DNA of 64,000 bases from Pycnopodia helianthoides (GCA_032158295.1 CM063251.1:13281757-13345756); one strand, 5' to 3'. Counted from the stretch's first letter, positions 24,476-35,500 are shown. The notes: generated from the sequence alone by a model not told the origin. Translations and numbers: made by a program.

Positions 24476-27400
24476 GAGCAAAAAGGGGTAGAAATTGTAG
24501 AGAGTGGGGAAAAATGAGACTGTCATTGAGTCACTGTGATCTTGGCTTCATTGGGAATGATAGCAATCGGTTGCTCGTGCAGTCTTTTTTCCCCTTGCAG
24601 ACCAACTGAGCAGCACGGTAAAAAAGAAATTTGGTGGAAGAGAATTAGTGGCGTGTCGTGGCCGAGCGGTTAAGAGCACTGGACTCAAGCTCTGGTGTTT
24701 CCGATCAGCTTAGGTTCCGTGTGCTAGGGTTTAGTAGTGCACGTCAAAGAACCCGGAACACTTATTGTGGACGAATAGGGGCTAACCCCTGGTGTTTCTG
24801 GTTCACATAGCAAGCATCCTCGTTTTCAGGTTTCCTCAGGCTTGCGGGCTACAGTGATTAAGTTCACTTATGAGGCATCCTTGGTTTCATTACCAGAAAA
24901 ATTCAATAATAATCGTGGCGTGTTCTTGCAAAGTGAGAACTGGGTCGCCATGGGTAACCATGGTAGCATATTTGGCAATGTCTCCATGTGCTTATGATAA
25001 TTCAAACAGGAAGCACACATTGCTTTGTGTGTGTCGTCAAAACATCAGTTTGTATGTTAGACGAAACAAATTGTACACAAATTGAAAATTGTGACACCAG
25101 GGAGTTTTTTCTATGATGTTTGTTTACTTCCTCCAGAGTGGACTGCTTGTGCCTTTTGTTAAGACTGGTTTTTAAAATTTACCAGCTGTTTGTTTGTTTG
25201 TTTGATAAATTTGATAACCATCAGCCCAGAAAGTCATAGCCTGTGTTGCCCCTGGTCTTTCCTTGGTGCCCCATCAAAAGTTCCCCATAGACTTCATGAT
25301 TTTCCAATGAAAGTGCTCCTTGCAGAATGAAAATGGCATTGCCCTCTCAAAGATGAAGTTCTTGGCTTGAATCAAGTTACGCATAAAATCAATACTTCAG
25401 CGTATTTCATTCACTTTTGAGTTGTTTTTTTATGGAAAATTTGTTTTGAACCTTCAGCCCGGTCCATACTTCAATTGCGAAACAGCGCAGACAAGATTAA
25501 TGGCATCAAGTAATTCACTTCACATTTGCTTTCGCGTGAAGTGAACCGGGCTTTACTCCTCAAAATCCTGCTTTCCTCTTTGCTGAAATGGAGAATTCAG
25601 AAGGACTGAAGGCTGTTGGTCAAATAACAATTGTTTATTATTGGATAAGGCATTCCAATCTTATCCAAGTTCAAACACGTTGTTTGAAGTGACATAGGGA
25701 AGGGGGGATATTGGAGTATTGAGGTCACCTGTAGGCAAGTGGGCCTGGGGAGTAATTAATCCACATTAATTTGTTTCCCCTCCCTTATTTCTTCTTTAGG
25801 TATCATAACATTGGCATTCTTGTAATCTTCTGTCATGACTTCTGTGATATCTGCCTGGAGTTTGCCAAGATCAATATTTACTTTAAGATTCGGAGAGACG
25901 GCACATACTACAAGACTCACGAGTTGTGCGCCAACTTTGGTTTTGTGTTTTTCTCTTCATCATGGTGAGACAATCTCATAGCTCAACTTAATAGCATTTT
26001 TCAAAATACTTGTGTATAGGCCATGGCCCAATTTCGTAGGGCTGCTTAAGCACAAAGGTAACTAACTAAGCACAGGACAATTTTGCCTACCGGAAGAAGG
26101 TTACCAGCCAAAATACCATGTCCTGTGTACCATTTGTGACTGGTTTCCTGCGTATTTCTGCTGTTAATACGTGTTATTGTTTGCTTAAGCAGCTCCATGA
26201 AATTGGGCCCATGTAACCTTTGTTACCGAAAGAGTGACCTGTACATTCCATGGCCTTTCTGGCAGGTGAGATACTACATTACACTGGTCATGTGGGATAT
26301 TTGACACCTTGCATCATAATCACTAGATAAATTCAAGAGTTATAAAACTAACAGCTGTACAAGTTTTGAGATGTGCCCCCCCCCCTTTCTTCATATCGAA
26401 AGTTGATAAGATTAATCTCTATGTTTTCTTCCATTGAGCTGTATATACAAACCATGCCTGCAGGAAGTCCAGGCTCTGTGGCTCTTTTGTAAGCAAGTGA
26501 TGTCACAGGTCACATGGTCTATCCTGTTCATAAGTGTGACATAGTTCCACTGTAAGCCACTCCCACTTCACACAAACTGGCTCCGCTGATCACCAGAAGC
26601 CCATAGCAGTTGCATCGAGCTAGATTTTTCTTAAAATGATTTATGCATGAAAAGATTTTTAACTGGACCTGCCTTTTACAGACATACTCCAAAGACTCAA
26701 AGGTCTTTTCCGAATTCAAAGTTTCTGTTTTAAAAAGGTACACGTTGCCTTGAATCGGCCGAGTTGGTCTATAAAAAGCGTTTGTATACCGTTTGTTATA
26801 AAATGCATATGGTTAGAAAAGATGTTTTAAATGTAGAATACAATGATCCACACAAATATGCTTCGAAATTGCGTGGTTTTCCTTGAACTTTGCGAACTAA
26901 CACGGTCGGCCATTTTGTGGAGACAAAAGTTTGACTCCATAAAATGGCCGACTGTGTTTTTTCACGATGTAAAAGGAAAACCGTGCAATTTCGAGGCATA
27001 TTTGTGTGGATCATTGTATTCTACTTTTAAAACATCTTTCTAACCATATGCATTTTCTTGCTTTTGCACCATTGGAAGACCTCCACGGAGGAACTTTATT
27101 TTATACGAGCAAGTGCCATGAGTTCTTCTGTGGATAGCGGCACTATAGACCATGTTACATTTGTTTACAGAGTGGTGACATCGTACATTATAATGTTATT
27201 CCTGACGGGCAAGATGCTACACAGGCTCGATGGGAAAATTTATATTTTGTGTCATAATTTTCACATAAATTCAAAATTTACAAAAGCAACAGCTGTACAG
27301 CTTTTGAGATGTCCCCCCTTTCTTCATATCAAAAGTTGAGGAAAATCAGACAGTGCGATCTCCATAAAACATAAGATTTGTTGTATTCTTCCATTGAGCT

Positions 27401-27489
27401 GTGTACAAAATGTGCCCGCCAGAAGTCCAGGCTCTGTGGCTCTTTTGTAAACATGTGATGTCACAGGTCACATCGTCTATAGAAAGACG

Positions 27490-27530
<41 letters not shown>

Positions 27531-30500
27531 TGCTTTCTTGTATCTAGGTTCTTGTTGCGCATGTACTGGTTCCCCCTCAAGGTTCTGTACTCGATCCTCC
27601 CATCGACCGCCAAGGTTTACTACGACAAACATCTCCCATTCGGTGTAGAGTTCAACGCGATGTTATGGACACTACTGGCAATGGACATCTACTGGTTTAC
27701 GGTAAGTTCTTATGCTCTGAAAGAGGGTGTTGTGGCCAAGCGGTTAAGAACACTGAACTCAAGCTCTGGGCCCAATTTCATGGAGCTGCTTAAGCACAAA
27801 ATTTTGCTTAAGCAAAAAAATCATTGCTTAGAAAAATCAGTCTACCATCAGCCAAGACTATACACTCAATTGTTATGCTAAGTAAACAACAGCTAAATAC
27901 CAGTCACAAGCAATGTATAAGGCATGAAATTTTGGCCAGTAACATGTGTAAAATAAGCAAGCTATTTTCTTGCTTAAGCAAATTGTTTACTTAAGCAGCT
28001 CCATGAAATTGGGCCCAGGTGTTTGTGTTCAGCAGAGTGTGGGTTCGAGTCCCGGTCGTGACACTTGTGTCCCTGAGCAAGACACTTAACTATAATTGCT
28101 TCTCTCCACCCAGGGGTAAAATGGGTACCTGTGAGGGCAGAGATGGTTCTTGTGATTGATTTAGCTTAGTAGCGCATTATTTGTTGCACAGGCTGTATAC
28201 TCCCCAGGGAGCTGAGACGGTTTAAGGAATGAAACTAATGGCTCAGTGACCAGGGGTAATAAGTGTGAAGCGCTTTGAGACGCCCTTCGGGTGTGTAAAG
28301 TGCTATATAAAAACCGAACATTATTATTATTATTATTAAATATCGCCGAGCATTTTGATGACTTGATTGAGAATTTTTAGGGTAAACCATTAGAATGGGT
28401 GATGAGGGAAAAACCACGCACATGTTTGTCGATCTGGTACATTGAGAGCTTCTCTTCGTTTTTTTTTCTCGATGTTTGATCTTTTTGGGTATAAACAAAA
28501 TTGCATCCCTTATGGTTTTGTACACAAAAATCAAACCAAAACCTGTTTGTTTGGTTTATTTCCATTTGCACATCTTGAAAATACATTAAATAACAACAGT
28601 TATAATAGTATTGAAAAAATTTAATAATTAACCCTCCTACTGTCAGTGACTCTGGGCAACATTTTCCAGTGAGTTGACCAACCATTTGAAACCATTCGAC
28701 TGCCAAGGTTGTGTACGGTGGCACAACTGTGCACAGAACTAACTGTGTACTGTGTACATGTATTCCCTCATGGTATCATATTGCACGCTGGCATAGTTTA
28801 TCTATCATTCAAAACCACAGTGAATGGTATTGAATGGTCAGACAGCAAGAGGGTTAAGGTACAAATGGAGGTAACATCCAGAGGAGGTATAACCCTACTT
28901 TGCTAGTGCTAAGGATACTTTTCTCAGAAGCTCCTTAAAATTTATAACTCCAGGGGTCGATTTCACAAAACTCTTCCTAATTTAGGACTAGTCCTAGGCA
29001 ATGCTAAGAGACAGGACTAGTCCTAAGTTAGGACCAGTACTTAGGACTAGTCCTATCTCTTAGCATTGCCTAGGACTGGTCCTAAGTTAGGAAGAGTTTT
29101 GTGAAATCGACCCCAGGGCTCACCAAAAGTCGGGAATGCCATCGTTCTCAACATGCCTTCTAACATTTGGATCCTAGTTTCAGCACCAACTCTCAACTCC
29201 CGGCAACTTATTTTGACTTATGTTTTTTCGTCCACAGTTTATTTTGGTCTTCCTAGTGAAGATTGCCTCTGGTCAGATGAATGAGCTTGAAGACATCAGG
29301 GAAGAGGAAGATAAAGATTTTGCAGCATTAAAAAAGAATTTTCTCCGGAAAAGGGAGGACAAGGAACCTGTTAGTAATGGGTAGGTACTTCTTTAAGAAA
29401 TGCTAGGGCCAATTTGACTCTAAGAATTTAGATTTTTAATTTTAAACGGCTATTTTTGTAGATTCAAGGTTAAAAGTTTTCATTTAAAGACACTGGACAC
29501 TAAGACACCTTTGGTAATTGTCAAAGACCAGTCTTTTCACTTAGTGTATCTCAACATATGCACAAAATAACAAACCTGTGGAAATTTGAACTCAATTGGT
29601 CGTCGAAGTTGCGATAATAATGGAAGAAAAAACACCCTTGTCCATGTTGTCACACAAAGTTGTGTGCTTTCAGATGCTTGATTGCGAGACCTCACCAAAA
29701 TCAATTCAAATATTTTACTGAGAAATTACTTCTTTCTCAAAAACTACGTTACTTCAGAGGGAGCCGTTTCTCACAATGTTTTATACTATCAACAGCTCTC
29801 CATTGCTCGTTACCAAGTAAGTTTTTATGCTAACAATTATTTTGAGTAATTACCAATAGTGTCCAGTGCCTTTAAGGTGATGCACACAAAAAAAACTGTG
29901 AATGATCAATGGTAGTTAACCACCTCACGGTGGTATTTACAAAATGTCCGTGCCCACCCCGCAGTTTTATCTTTTGGAGCTTTTTGGAGCTTCTTCAATA
30001 ATCGTTTTCCTTGGGAAAATATCATTGCCGCACTGAAACCCTGACTTGACAACGGGATTCGATGTTGTCGTGTGAGAGAAATTGAGGAGGCACTTCACCG
30101 TGATTCACAGAACCTCGGCTGTGAGCCACGGCCGAAAAATTTGCCATGGCATGCTGGAATCCCAGAGCCCTCGGACTTAACCTTCCATTGAGCCGAATAT
30201 AATGACGAACAATGGCGGCAGCCTGTCCATTCTTGTAGGCCACATTTTATACAACAACAGGACATAGGTTTGGAATCGGGGGTTACACAATAACCCCCCT
30301 CGGAAAGGGATTTTACAAAGTAAGTATTCCAGAATCTCCTGCCACACCGGAAGTAGGGAAACCTTTGGGCTTCAGCAGATACCCACTGGTGTGACGTAAT
30401 GACTTGCTAATGATGTAATAACTGCATTGGGTATAACCAAATATGATTCTTTATGCCCAATGCAAATGTTTTTTTTTTTAAAGTTTTACTGTTCCATTAA

Positions 30501-30631
30501 TACCACCCTTGTTATCTTGTTCCTTTTTTGTGTGTCTTTCTAGTGTTGTTGAGGGTTCGGCCAAAAACGGAGACAGCCTGAAACAGCGCCGGCCGCAACA
30601 AAATGAGAAGAATGGCAAGGATGGCCATTAG
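21392..30631 (+). CDS. CERS1: Ceramide synthase, CERS1 type (N-terminal exon not found)
   Basis: This is a spliced gene with exons 21392-21551, 23656-23836, 25800-25964, 27548-27701, 29238-29380 and 30544-30631. Joined, they give 891 nt, or 296 residues plus stop. The product is a polytopic ER membrane enzyme that N-acylates sphinganine/sphingosine with a fatty acyl-CoA. The TLC/Lag1 domain is clear: the HH pair of LVLHHVLTLSL at residues 99-100 and the HD of VIFCHDFCDICLEFAK at 126-127 are the family's conserved active-site positions. MPESAW, DPPSVF, WRKDS, RYHN-GILV and LYWFPLKVLY match vertebrate CERS1 best, rather than CERS2-6. Human CERS1 is 350 residues, so roughly 50-60 N-terminal residues with the first membrane helix are missing; I could not find that exon upstream. 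The C-terminus is acidic, then basic (EDIREEEDKDF, KNFLRKRE), as expected for a cytosolic tail. Introns hold many MITEs and SINEs. Family assignment is firm; the CERS1 subtype is strong but rests on recalled homologues. Confidence 0.93.
21624..22185 (+). mobile_element. TTAA MITE (GGCACTGGACAC type) with nested insertion
   Basis: It starts TTAAAGGCACTG, is interrupted by a CAGCCGATTTCAC...GTGAAATCGACGGCTG element (about 21636-21809), then continues GACACCTTTGGTAATTGTCA through TTTACTGAGAAATTACTTCT. The far end is truncated after AGTGTCCAGTGTCC. Confidence 0.75.
22204..22630. repeat. Dispersed repeat, ACAGTTTTTTGCTGTTTTCT type, copy 1
   Basis: It begins TTTAAAGGTTAGGTCATA and holds ACAGTTTTTTGCTGTTTTCT then ACTGTATTCAGC, and ATAAATCAGC; the same order occurs at 46663-47085. 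Confidence 0.65.
22962..23510 (-). mobile_element. TTAA MITE (GGCACTGGACAC type) with nested insertion, reversed
   Basis: TTAAAGGCACTG at the left, the same nested CAGCCGATTTCAC element (about 22973-23143), then GACACTATTGGTAATTACTC and the body reversed relative to 21624. It ends GTGTCCAGTGTCTTTAA. It lies in the first visible CERS1 intron. Confidence 0.8.
23656..23836 (+). CDS. CERS1: CERS1 exon with Lag1 motif start
   Basis: The acceptor is TTGTCTTACAG; the donor is CTCG|GTTAGT, phase 2. It encodes GWYPGIAVPS through WRKDSAMLVLHHVLTLSLIG and FSYAA. It carries the paired histidines essential in the ceramide synthase family and two membrane segments. Confidence 0.93.
24445..24470. repeat. 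(GA)n microsatellite
   Basis: Thirteen uninterrupted AG dinucleotides in a CERS1 intron. Confidence 0.9.
24648..24900 (+). mobile_element. tRNA-Leu-derived SINE, internal deletion
   Basis: Head TCGTGGCCGAGCGGTTAAGA then GGACTCAAGCTCTGG, as in tRNA-Leu with a CAA anticodon. The B box and part of the body are deleted before AAAGAACCCGGAACAC; the 3' body ends TTGGTTTCATTACCAG. Confidence 0.8.
25255..25365 (+). repeat. Dispersed repeat, GTGCCCCTT...CTCTCAAAGA type
   Basis: It contains CCTTGGTGCCCCATCAAAAG and GCCCTCTCAAAGATGAAG; same family as 18186. Confidence 0.55.
25456..25552. mobile_element. Short MITE, AGCCCGGT ends
   Basis: AGCCCGGTCCATACTTC and GAAGTGAACCGGGCT form inverted ends around 97 bp in a CERS1 intron. 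One copy seen. Confidence 0.55.
25800..25964 (+). CDS. CERS1: CERS1 exon with second half of Lag1 motif
   Basis: The acceptor is TTTCTTCTTTAG; the donor is CATG|GTGAGA, phase 2. It encodes YHNIGILVIFCHDFCDICLE then FAKINIYFKI. The HD and the later D, LE and K positions are those conserved across Lag1/CERS proteins. Confidence 0.94.
26025..26210. mobile_element. MITE, GGGCCCAATTTCAT type
   Basis: GGCCCAATTTCGTAGGGCTG to CCATGAAATTGGGCCC, with the internal GGTTACCAGCCAAAATACCA typical of the family. In a CERS1 intron. Confidence 0.75.
26329..26525 (+). repeat. Partial copy of the CTATAGAC element
   Basis: It shares ACAGCTGTACAAGTTTTGAG, GTCCAGGCTCTGTGGCTCTT and ATGTCACAGGTCACATGGTC with the fuller unit at 27143-27482. 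Confidence 0.7.
26800..27056. repeat. Palindromic element (257 bp)
   Basis: AAAATGCATATGGTTAGAAA and its inverse TTTCTAACCATATGCATTTT bound it. Both strands read nearly the same short peptide beginning MIHTNM, a by-product of the symmetry. Confidence 0.85.
27143..27482. mobile_element. MITE, CTATAGAC ends
   Basis: CTATAGACCATGTTACAT at the left and ACATCGTCTATAG at the right are inverted ends; the body is shared with 26329-26525. It abuts the (ATT)n run before the next CERS1 exon. Confidence 0.6.
27491..27530. repeat. (ATT)n microsatellite beside a splice acceptor
   Basis: About 13 ATT units, ending 17 nt before the CERS1 exon at 27548. Confidence 0.9.
27548..27701 (+). CDS. CERS1: CERS1 exon, late membrane segments
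   Basis: The acceptor is TGCTTTCTTGTATCTAG, only 17 nt after a (ATT)n microsatellite; the donor is ACG|GTAAGT, phase 0. It encodes FLLRMYWFPLKVLYSILPST and a following segment that includes the lumenal loop before the last helix, the region linked in the literature to acyl-chain choice in this family. Confidence 0.93.
27727..28340 (+). mobile_element. tRNA-Leu-derived SINE split by a MITE
   Basis: The head GTTGTGGCCAAGCGGTTAAG to CTCAAGCTCTGG is interrupted at 27768-28016. It resumes GTGTTTGTGTTCAGCAGAGT, B box GGTTCGAGTCCCGG, TGAGCAAGACACTTAACTAT, TACTCCCCAGGGAGCTGAGA and the tail AAGTGCTATATAAAAACCGA before (ATT)n. It lies in a CERS1 intron. Confidence 0.9.
27768..28016. mobile_element. 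MITE, GGGCCCAATTTCAT type, inside a SINE
   Basis: Full-length copy with ends GGGCCCAATTTCATGGAGCT and AGCTCCATGAAATTGGGCCC, perfect over 20 bases. Confidence 0.9.
28628..28857 (+). mobile_element. TTAA MITE, TTAACCCTC ends, copy 1
   Basis: TTAACCCTCCTACTGTC and GACAGCAAGAGGGTTAA are inverted ends. It is about 230 bp and nearly identical to 52449-52688. In a CERS1 intron. Confidence 0.9.
28953..29114. mobile_element. Palindromic MITE, GGGGTCGATTTCACAAAA type
   Basis: GGGGTCGATTTCACAAAACT and AGTTTTGTGAAATCGACCCC are exact inverses; the arms carry repeated TTAGGACTAGTCCTA. It interrupts a dispersed repeat whose halves are 28905-28952 and 29115-29215. In a CERS1 intron. Confidence 0.85.
29238..29380 (+). 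CDS. CERS1: CERS1 exon, last membrane helix and tail
   Basis: The acceptor is TTTTTTCGTCCACAG; the donor is GG|GTAGGT, phase 2. It encodes FILVFLVKIASGQMNELEDI, then a highly charged stretch with EEEDKD and KKNFLRKRED. Confidence 0.9.
29484..29875 (+). mobile_element. TTAA MITE, CACTGGACAC type, full length
   Basis: TTAAAGACACTGGACAC to GTGTCCAGTGCCTTTAA, 392 bp, without the nested element of the other two copies. In the last CERS1 intron. Confidence 0.85.
30544..30631 (+). CDS. CERS1: CERS1 terminal coding exon
   Basis: The acceptor is TTTTTTGTGTGTCTTTCTAG. It encodes a short, polar, lysine/glutamine-rich tail ending KNGKDGH, then TAG at 30629-30631. The frame is set by the phase-2 junction. 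The tail is poorly conserved in the family, so this exon rests mainly on splice signals and frame. Confidence 0.82.
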
Positions 30632-31200
30632 GGGGAGCTGTTCAACGGGTGCGGTCAGTTATTCAGACACACAGAATTTAATTGTGTAAAAAAAAAAAAA
30701 CCCTTCCTAGTGCATGAGAGATAACAGTGGAAGGGTAATCCTCTTCAGGGATTATGGGGTTTTAGAAGTTTTAGAAATTTAGCCTTGGGGGAAATCACCT
30801 GCATACTGTACGTCGTTTAGAGCATTCTTAGATATCTTACAAATTTGATGGGTATTTGAATATCACGATGTAAAGATATTTTTTGTACATTTGCAAAAAT
30901 CTGTACCAGAATTTTTTCTAATTTCTGTGATTAAGATATTAACTGCAGTGTAAAAAAATTTTAAAAAAAGCACCGACCTCATTATTGGTAAATTGTGCAT
31001 GTCTTTTTTGTTGAATGTAAAATAATTTTATACATATTTATGACCCAGAATTTGAAAAAAAATTATCTGGTACTTTGTCGGCCATCGATGCGTTTTTGAA
31101 TAGTGAATAAGCCGGTAACATATTCTTCTTTTATTAAATTCCCAACCACGTCGAGTGGTTCCGTACGCAATCGTCCCAAAATCATCTGTTTGTCAATAAA
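30632..31200 (+). other. Probable CERS1 3' UTR with poly(A) signal
   Basis: This AT-rich, unique-looking stretch follows the stop codon. The first good AATAAA is at 31195-31200, in TGTCAATAAAACAG, followed by a U-rich segment (TTTCTGTTCTG). It is a plausible cleavage signal, but transcript evidence would be needed to fix the end. Confidence 0.45.
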
Positions 31201-31927
31201 ACAGAAGGAATGGACTATTTCTGTTCTGCTCCACTAGCAATTTGTAAAGGGACATGGAAACTATATGTACTTCCCCACACACCACAATACATACAGTCAG
31301 GTCTCAGAAATGCTGTTGTGAAACACTTGCCTCATTGGCTCTAATGGGGACTTTTTGGACGCTAGGTGGCAGCAGACTTTCCAGGTAAATCCATGGTTCT
31401 CGGCAATGTGCGTATGCTTACAACTACTTAAAAGTGGAATTTTACCTGGTATGTCTGCTGCCATCTAGTGTTCAAAAGCCTTCTATTAGGTGGTAGTTGA
31501 AAGCTCTTATTTTGATCTATTTGATTGGGGAATAAAATGGACCCAGTCTTTAGTTTTGGAAGTAGGTGCGTTGTTTGGCCGTGGAGTGTCACATATTGCT
31601 TGCATTTGTGTATACTTATAATCATGTAAAAAATTTGACTCACAAGGGGATATGGTCTTTTGTGATATTTACACATGAGGTTTTTTGTTGTTGGTGCAAT
31701 CGTTTTTGGTTTTGTTTTTTGGTTATTTCCCCGCTGTCCGGTCCATATGAGGTTTATGTGTACATATTCAGGAAGAAATGGATTTGCATACGTAATTGAT
31801 GAATTGTAAATGTGGTTTTGTTTTTTTCGTGGTCAGTTGTGTGCACACATTTTGACGCTGGATCTTACCTTTAACCTGCCAGGTACCAATGAAACGCTAT
31901 CATTACGTCACAGTCTGGTTGGTACCA

Positions 31928-32069
31928 GGGCCCAATTTCATAGAGCCTGTAAGCACAAAAATATGCTAAGCACAGAAAAATATTGCTTACCAGAAACTGG
32001 CTACCAGCCAACATCCCATAAAATGTACCCCACTCATTTTTTGGTAAACAGCTTTATGAAATTGGGCCC
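31928..32069. mobile_element. MITE, GGGCCCAATTTCAT type
   Basis: GGGCCCAATTTCATAGAGCC to TTTATGAAATTGGGCCC; 142 bp. Confidence 0.75.
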
Positions 32070-32272
32070 TGGTGTGATATTAAACATGAAGTAATATGAA
32101 GAGAAGAGAAGCCGTCTAGTCCAAAGTTTGATTGAGGTCAACTGTCAAATTCGTGCTCTACTATATGTGATTTAATTGTTTACTACTGCCTATGGTTATT
32201 TTTGAAACAGTAAAAGGCCGTTGCTGCTGCGCCTGGACCACCAGGTGAACATGTGTTGATGCACAGGCTGCT

Positions 32273-32316
32273 GTTGGCAGCAGCTGCAGCAGCTGCAGCA
32301 GCAGCAGTAGCAGCTG
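32273..32316. repeat. CAG/CTG-rich run
   Basis: Interrupted GCAGCAGCTGCAGCAGCTGC. Both strands give low-complexity peptides with no sign of a gene. Confidence 0.7.
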
Positions 32317-32365
32317 CCAGTTAGACGCGGCCAAAGCAGGGCCATATTTCTTAATGAGCCCCGAC

Positions 32366-32559
32366 GGAGCTGCCAACCCTCCCTGATTCTGCAGAAAGTT
32401 CCCTGACAACAAATCGATCTTTCCATGTTCTGATGAACAAATTAGAAAAAATCTGCCTGATTATGGAAACAAAAAAATCCTATTATGTTGAATATAATTC
32501 AAAAATATCTCCCTGCTTGTTGTGCAAAAACTCCCTGACTGCAAATGTTGGCAGCTCTG
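32366..32559. mobile_element. hAT-like MITE, GAGCTGCCAAC type
   Basis: GGAGCTGCCAACCCTCCCTG to ATGTTGGCAGCTCTGC; same interior as 17971 and 52761. Confidence 0.75.
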
Positions 32560-35500
32560 CACCAAGCTCAACCATCGCTTACAGGGTAAGAGCCGTTTGT
32601 GTGTGCTTGCAGCTAGAGTAATGCAAAGTACTTGATTGCTTACCGTAGAAATATGCGTATATTAGAACAGGTTTTGTTTTCCACCGCAAGCTCTGATTCC
32701 TTGCTCAAGATAGGCAACATTGTGAATTTTTGCATTGTTTATGTCTTTTGTGCCAAGACCTACATGTAGGAAGACTGCACCCCCCCCCAAAAAAAAAAAA
32801 TGCAAGTTGACAACACTATCAAGCAGATACAGATGGGACAACACGGGTGAATTATACTCTACAGTTTGACCCGGGGGGGGGGGGGGTTGGGGGGGCATTT
32901 TTTATAATGCATTTTGGGAAAAGCAGGCATGATACATGTATTCTTCCTGCTTGAGTCTGATTTCCGATTATTTTTTTGCCCATGGAAAAATCAGAAACAT
33001 TTTGATTAAATCGCCTGAAAAAATGTATTGAAGCCCACACTATATGTATGTGGGTCAGACCTTGTACTCGATAGAATGTTCCTACTTTTTTTCCAAGGAC
33101 CCAAACATCATGCCTGGAAAAGTCAGTTGAACGCTTCTTAGGGGAAAAATGCCTCTCCGGGGTAGACTGTAGAGGGTGCACTGTATTGTGAGTTGCCCGT
33201 ATTGATTTGCACCGGAAGCGTTGTGTTTTGTGGTCGCCCCTGGCACTTATAAGTTTAATTTAAAGTATTTATTGTGGCTTTTGTTTGTAGGATGATTGAT
33301 GCAGTCTGAATACTATATATGAATTTTTTTTTTTCAATGATGAGACTGCGCAGGACTTGAACATGAAGGCACCTTACAAACGTGATGAGTGTAACCTTTG
33401 ACCCGTACTCGAGCTGGTGACATGGTGGATTAGCTCTCAAGATAATCATGTCTGTCCCCAATTGGAGACTTTGGGTCGTAAACATGATAAAATGGAAAAA
33501 ACCCATTCATATGTTTTGTATTCATTTTAATCTTTGAACATTAATCTCTCTCAAGGTCGGCATTTTATGTAGGAAAATACCAACACCTGTTTTTTTAGGG
33601 ATGTTTAATACTGTCAACATAATGCCAATGTGAGTTTTAGGAAAATTTGTTCCAATGTTTTTTTGACACTGCTAATAATGTGCCCGTTATTCACAGATCA
33701 GCTCAATAATTTAACAAGACGATACCCTTTTAAAGAAGTTTAAAGGAATCCCGCACTTGTAGAATGGTTTGGGCCAGAAGCTGTTCAGCTTGTTCCTGTA
33801 ATTATTAACAATTAGAACCCACAATAACCGACACAGCTATTTACAGCACCCTAGTTATAAAAAAAATCAATCCCTTATAACTTCTACAGCATTTTTCCGC
33901 TACATGCCATTCCAATTTCTAAGCAGATAATCTCAACCCAAAGAACTCCTTTTTTGTAAAAAAAATAATAATAAATAAATAAAAAATTGTAAAAAAGAAA
34001 ACTAAAACCTAAACAAAAACAATATTATTAATAATACATTGGAGCTGTATTGATATTGACATTTTATTATAAATATCTTTAGGATAGGTGACATAGGAAC
34101 CTATAACATGGAATCTGGGTCTATATTTATAGCACTGCCTTCAGTGTTACACTCTGCCCTCTATGTCACCTTTTACACTTGCAAGGCACAAACCGTTTGG
34201 TTTGCTGTGTAAGCGCACATCATTACTTAACTCGAGTCAAAGTTGATAGTTCTGATATTTGTTGGCTTACAGGTTAGTTGCTTCAGGATGTCACAGATAA
34301 GCTTGATCATCAAATCGTTTAGGCGATTGGTGTTTATGAAAAAAGTTTTTCATTAAAAAAATCCAAGTTTTTCATAAAGATGCTTGAATCAAAAATGCCC
34401 CCCAAAATAAACCAAATCAGTTGCATCAAAGCTTTGTCACGAATGATTTATCAGAAGCTATGGAAATTGCTGTATTGAAAGATGGGGGTAATTCTTGGCA
34501 CAAAACCGACAGGGGTTAAAAATTTAACTCCCCCCCCCAAAAAAAAAATAAAATAAATAAATAAAAATCATAATGATAAAAATAAATAAATAATTTGTAA
34601 AAATTGCTCAATAGTATGAATGCAGTGCTATCTTGGAGTTGATTTTTTGCTTACTGACCCAATTTGCGTTTCATTGTCATCCAGTATTAATCTTGGTTGC
34701 ATATTCCCTGTGTGCAACTGCAGTGAATGTTTAAGGTGATTTGACTCCCAAATGGCAGACCTTAAGCAAATATTAGCCTGGAGTGACGCCAGCGCGAGGG
34801 TTCAATAATTATGTTTGTGAATATCATTCTTGCAGGGAAAACACAGATGTTGCTTACAAAAGATGTACAACAAACCCATCATCAGGGTTTTTTAAGAAAG
34901 AAGGGGGGAGAAGACAAAAGTGGCTACTTGCGATGCGGATTTATATTTTTGATGAAATCCAAATGAAAATGTAAAACACTTCTTTCTAAGGAGGCGATAG
35001 GTTTTAAGTGGTTTTGGCTAAGAGCAGGGCAGTGAGGTATGAGGAGGTAGTATTAAAAATTGACATTCAGGACTTTATTTTAAATGCTTTTAATGCACTT
35101 GATATTGATGCAGTTGCATTAAATTAAATTGATCATGTGGTTTGTTAACACCATGCTGATCAAGTTTGTCAAAGAGCTTGGCTATGTAAATGATTTATAT
35201 GATAAATTTGATTATAAATGGAAAGTAAATAGTCGCTTGTATAAGCAAATTATCATTGCACTCTTAATTCGATCTTTTGTAAATATACTATTATTGTTAA
35301 TTATTGAATATGCAAATAAGCTAATCAGCATGATTGTGCTGCACATGGGCAGTAAGGGTGTGAAAATGTTCTGTGTAAAGAAGTAATGAATGATTTCCTT
35401 TTTCTTATCCTTAATCTGCACATCAATAGACCCGTTCTGTGCCGTAACCAACTTTGTATTGTTCCCTATATGCCCTAGCATTAATGAACACTGATGCTCA

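Noticed and set aside
26796..27043. Similar peptides on both strands
   Set aside because: Produced by the palindrome at 26800-27056, not by paired genes.
30022..30243. 73-residue minus frame beginning MAYKNGQAAAIVRHYIRLNG
   Set aside because: The start loosely recalls a helix-turn-helix of a transposase, but the similarity does not continue and it lies in a CERS1 intron without other support.
32161..32426. Leucine/cysteine-rich frames over the CTG run
   Set aside because: Low-complexity translation of a CAG/CTG repeat; no splice signals or homology.
35129..35386. 85-residue hydrophobic open frame
   Set aside because: AT-rich DNA readily gives Ile/Leu-rich frames; overlapped by an equally long minus frame and no family recognised.
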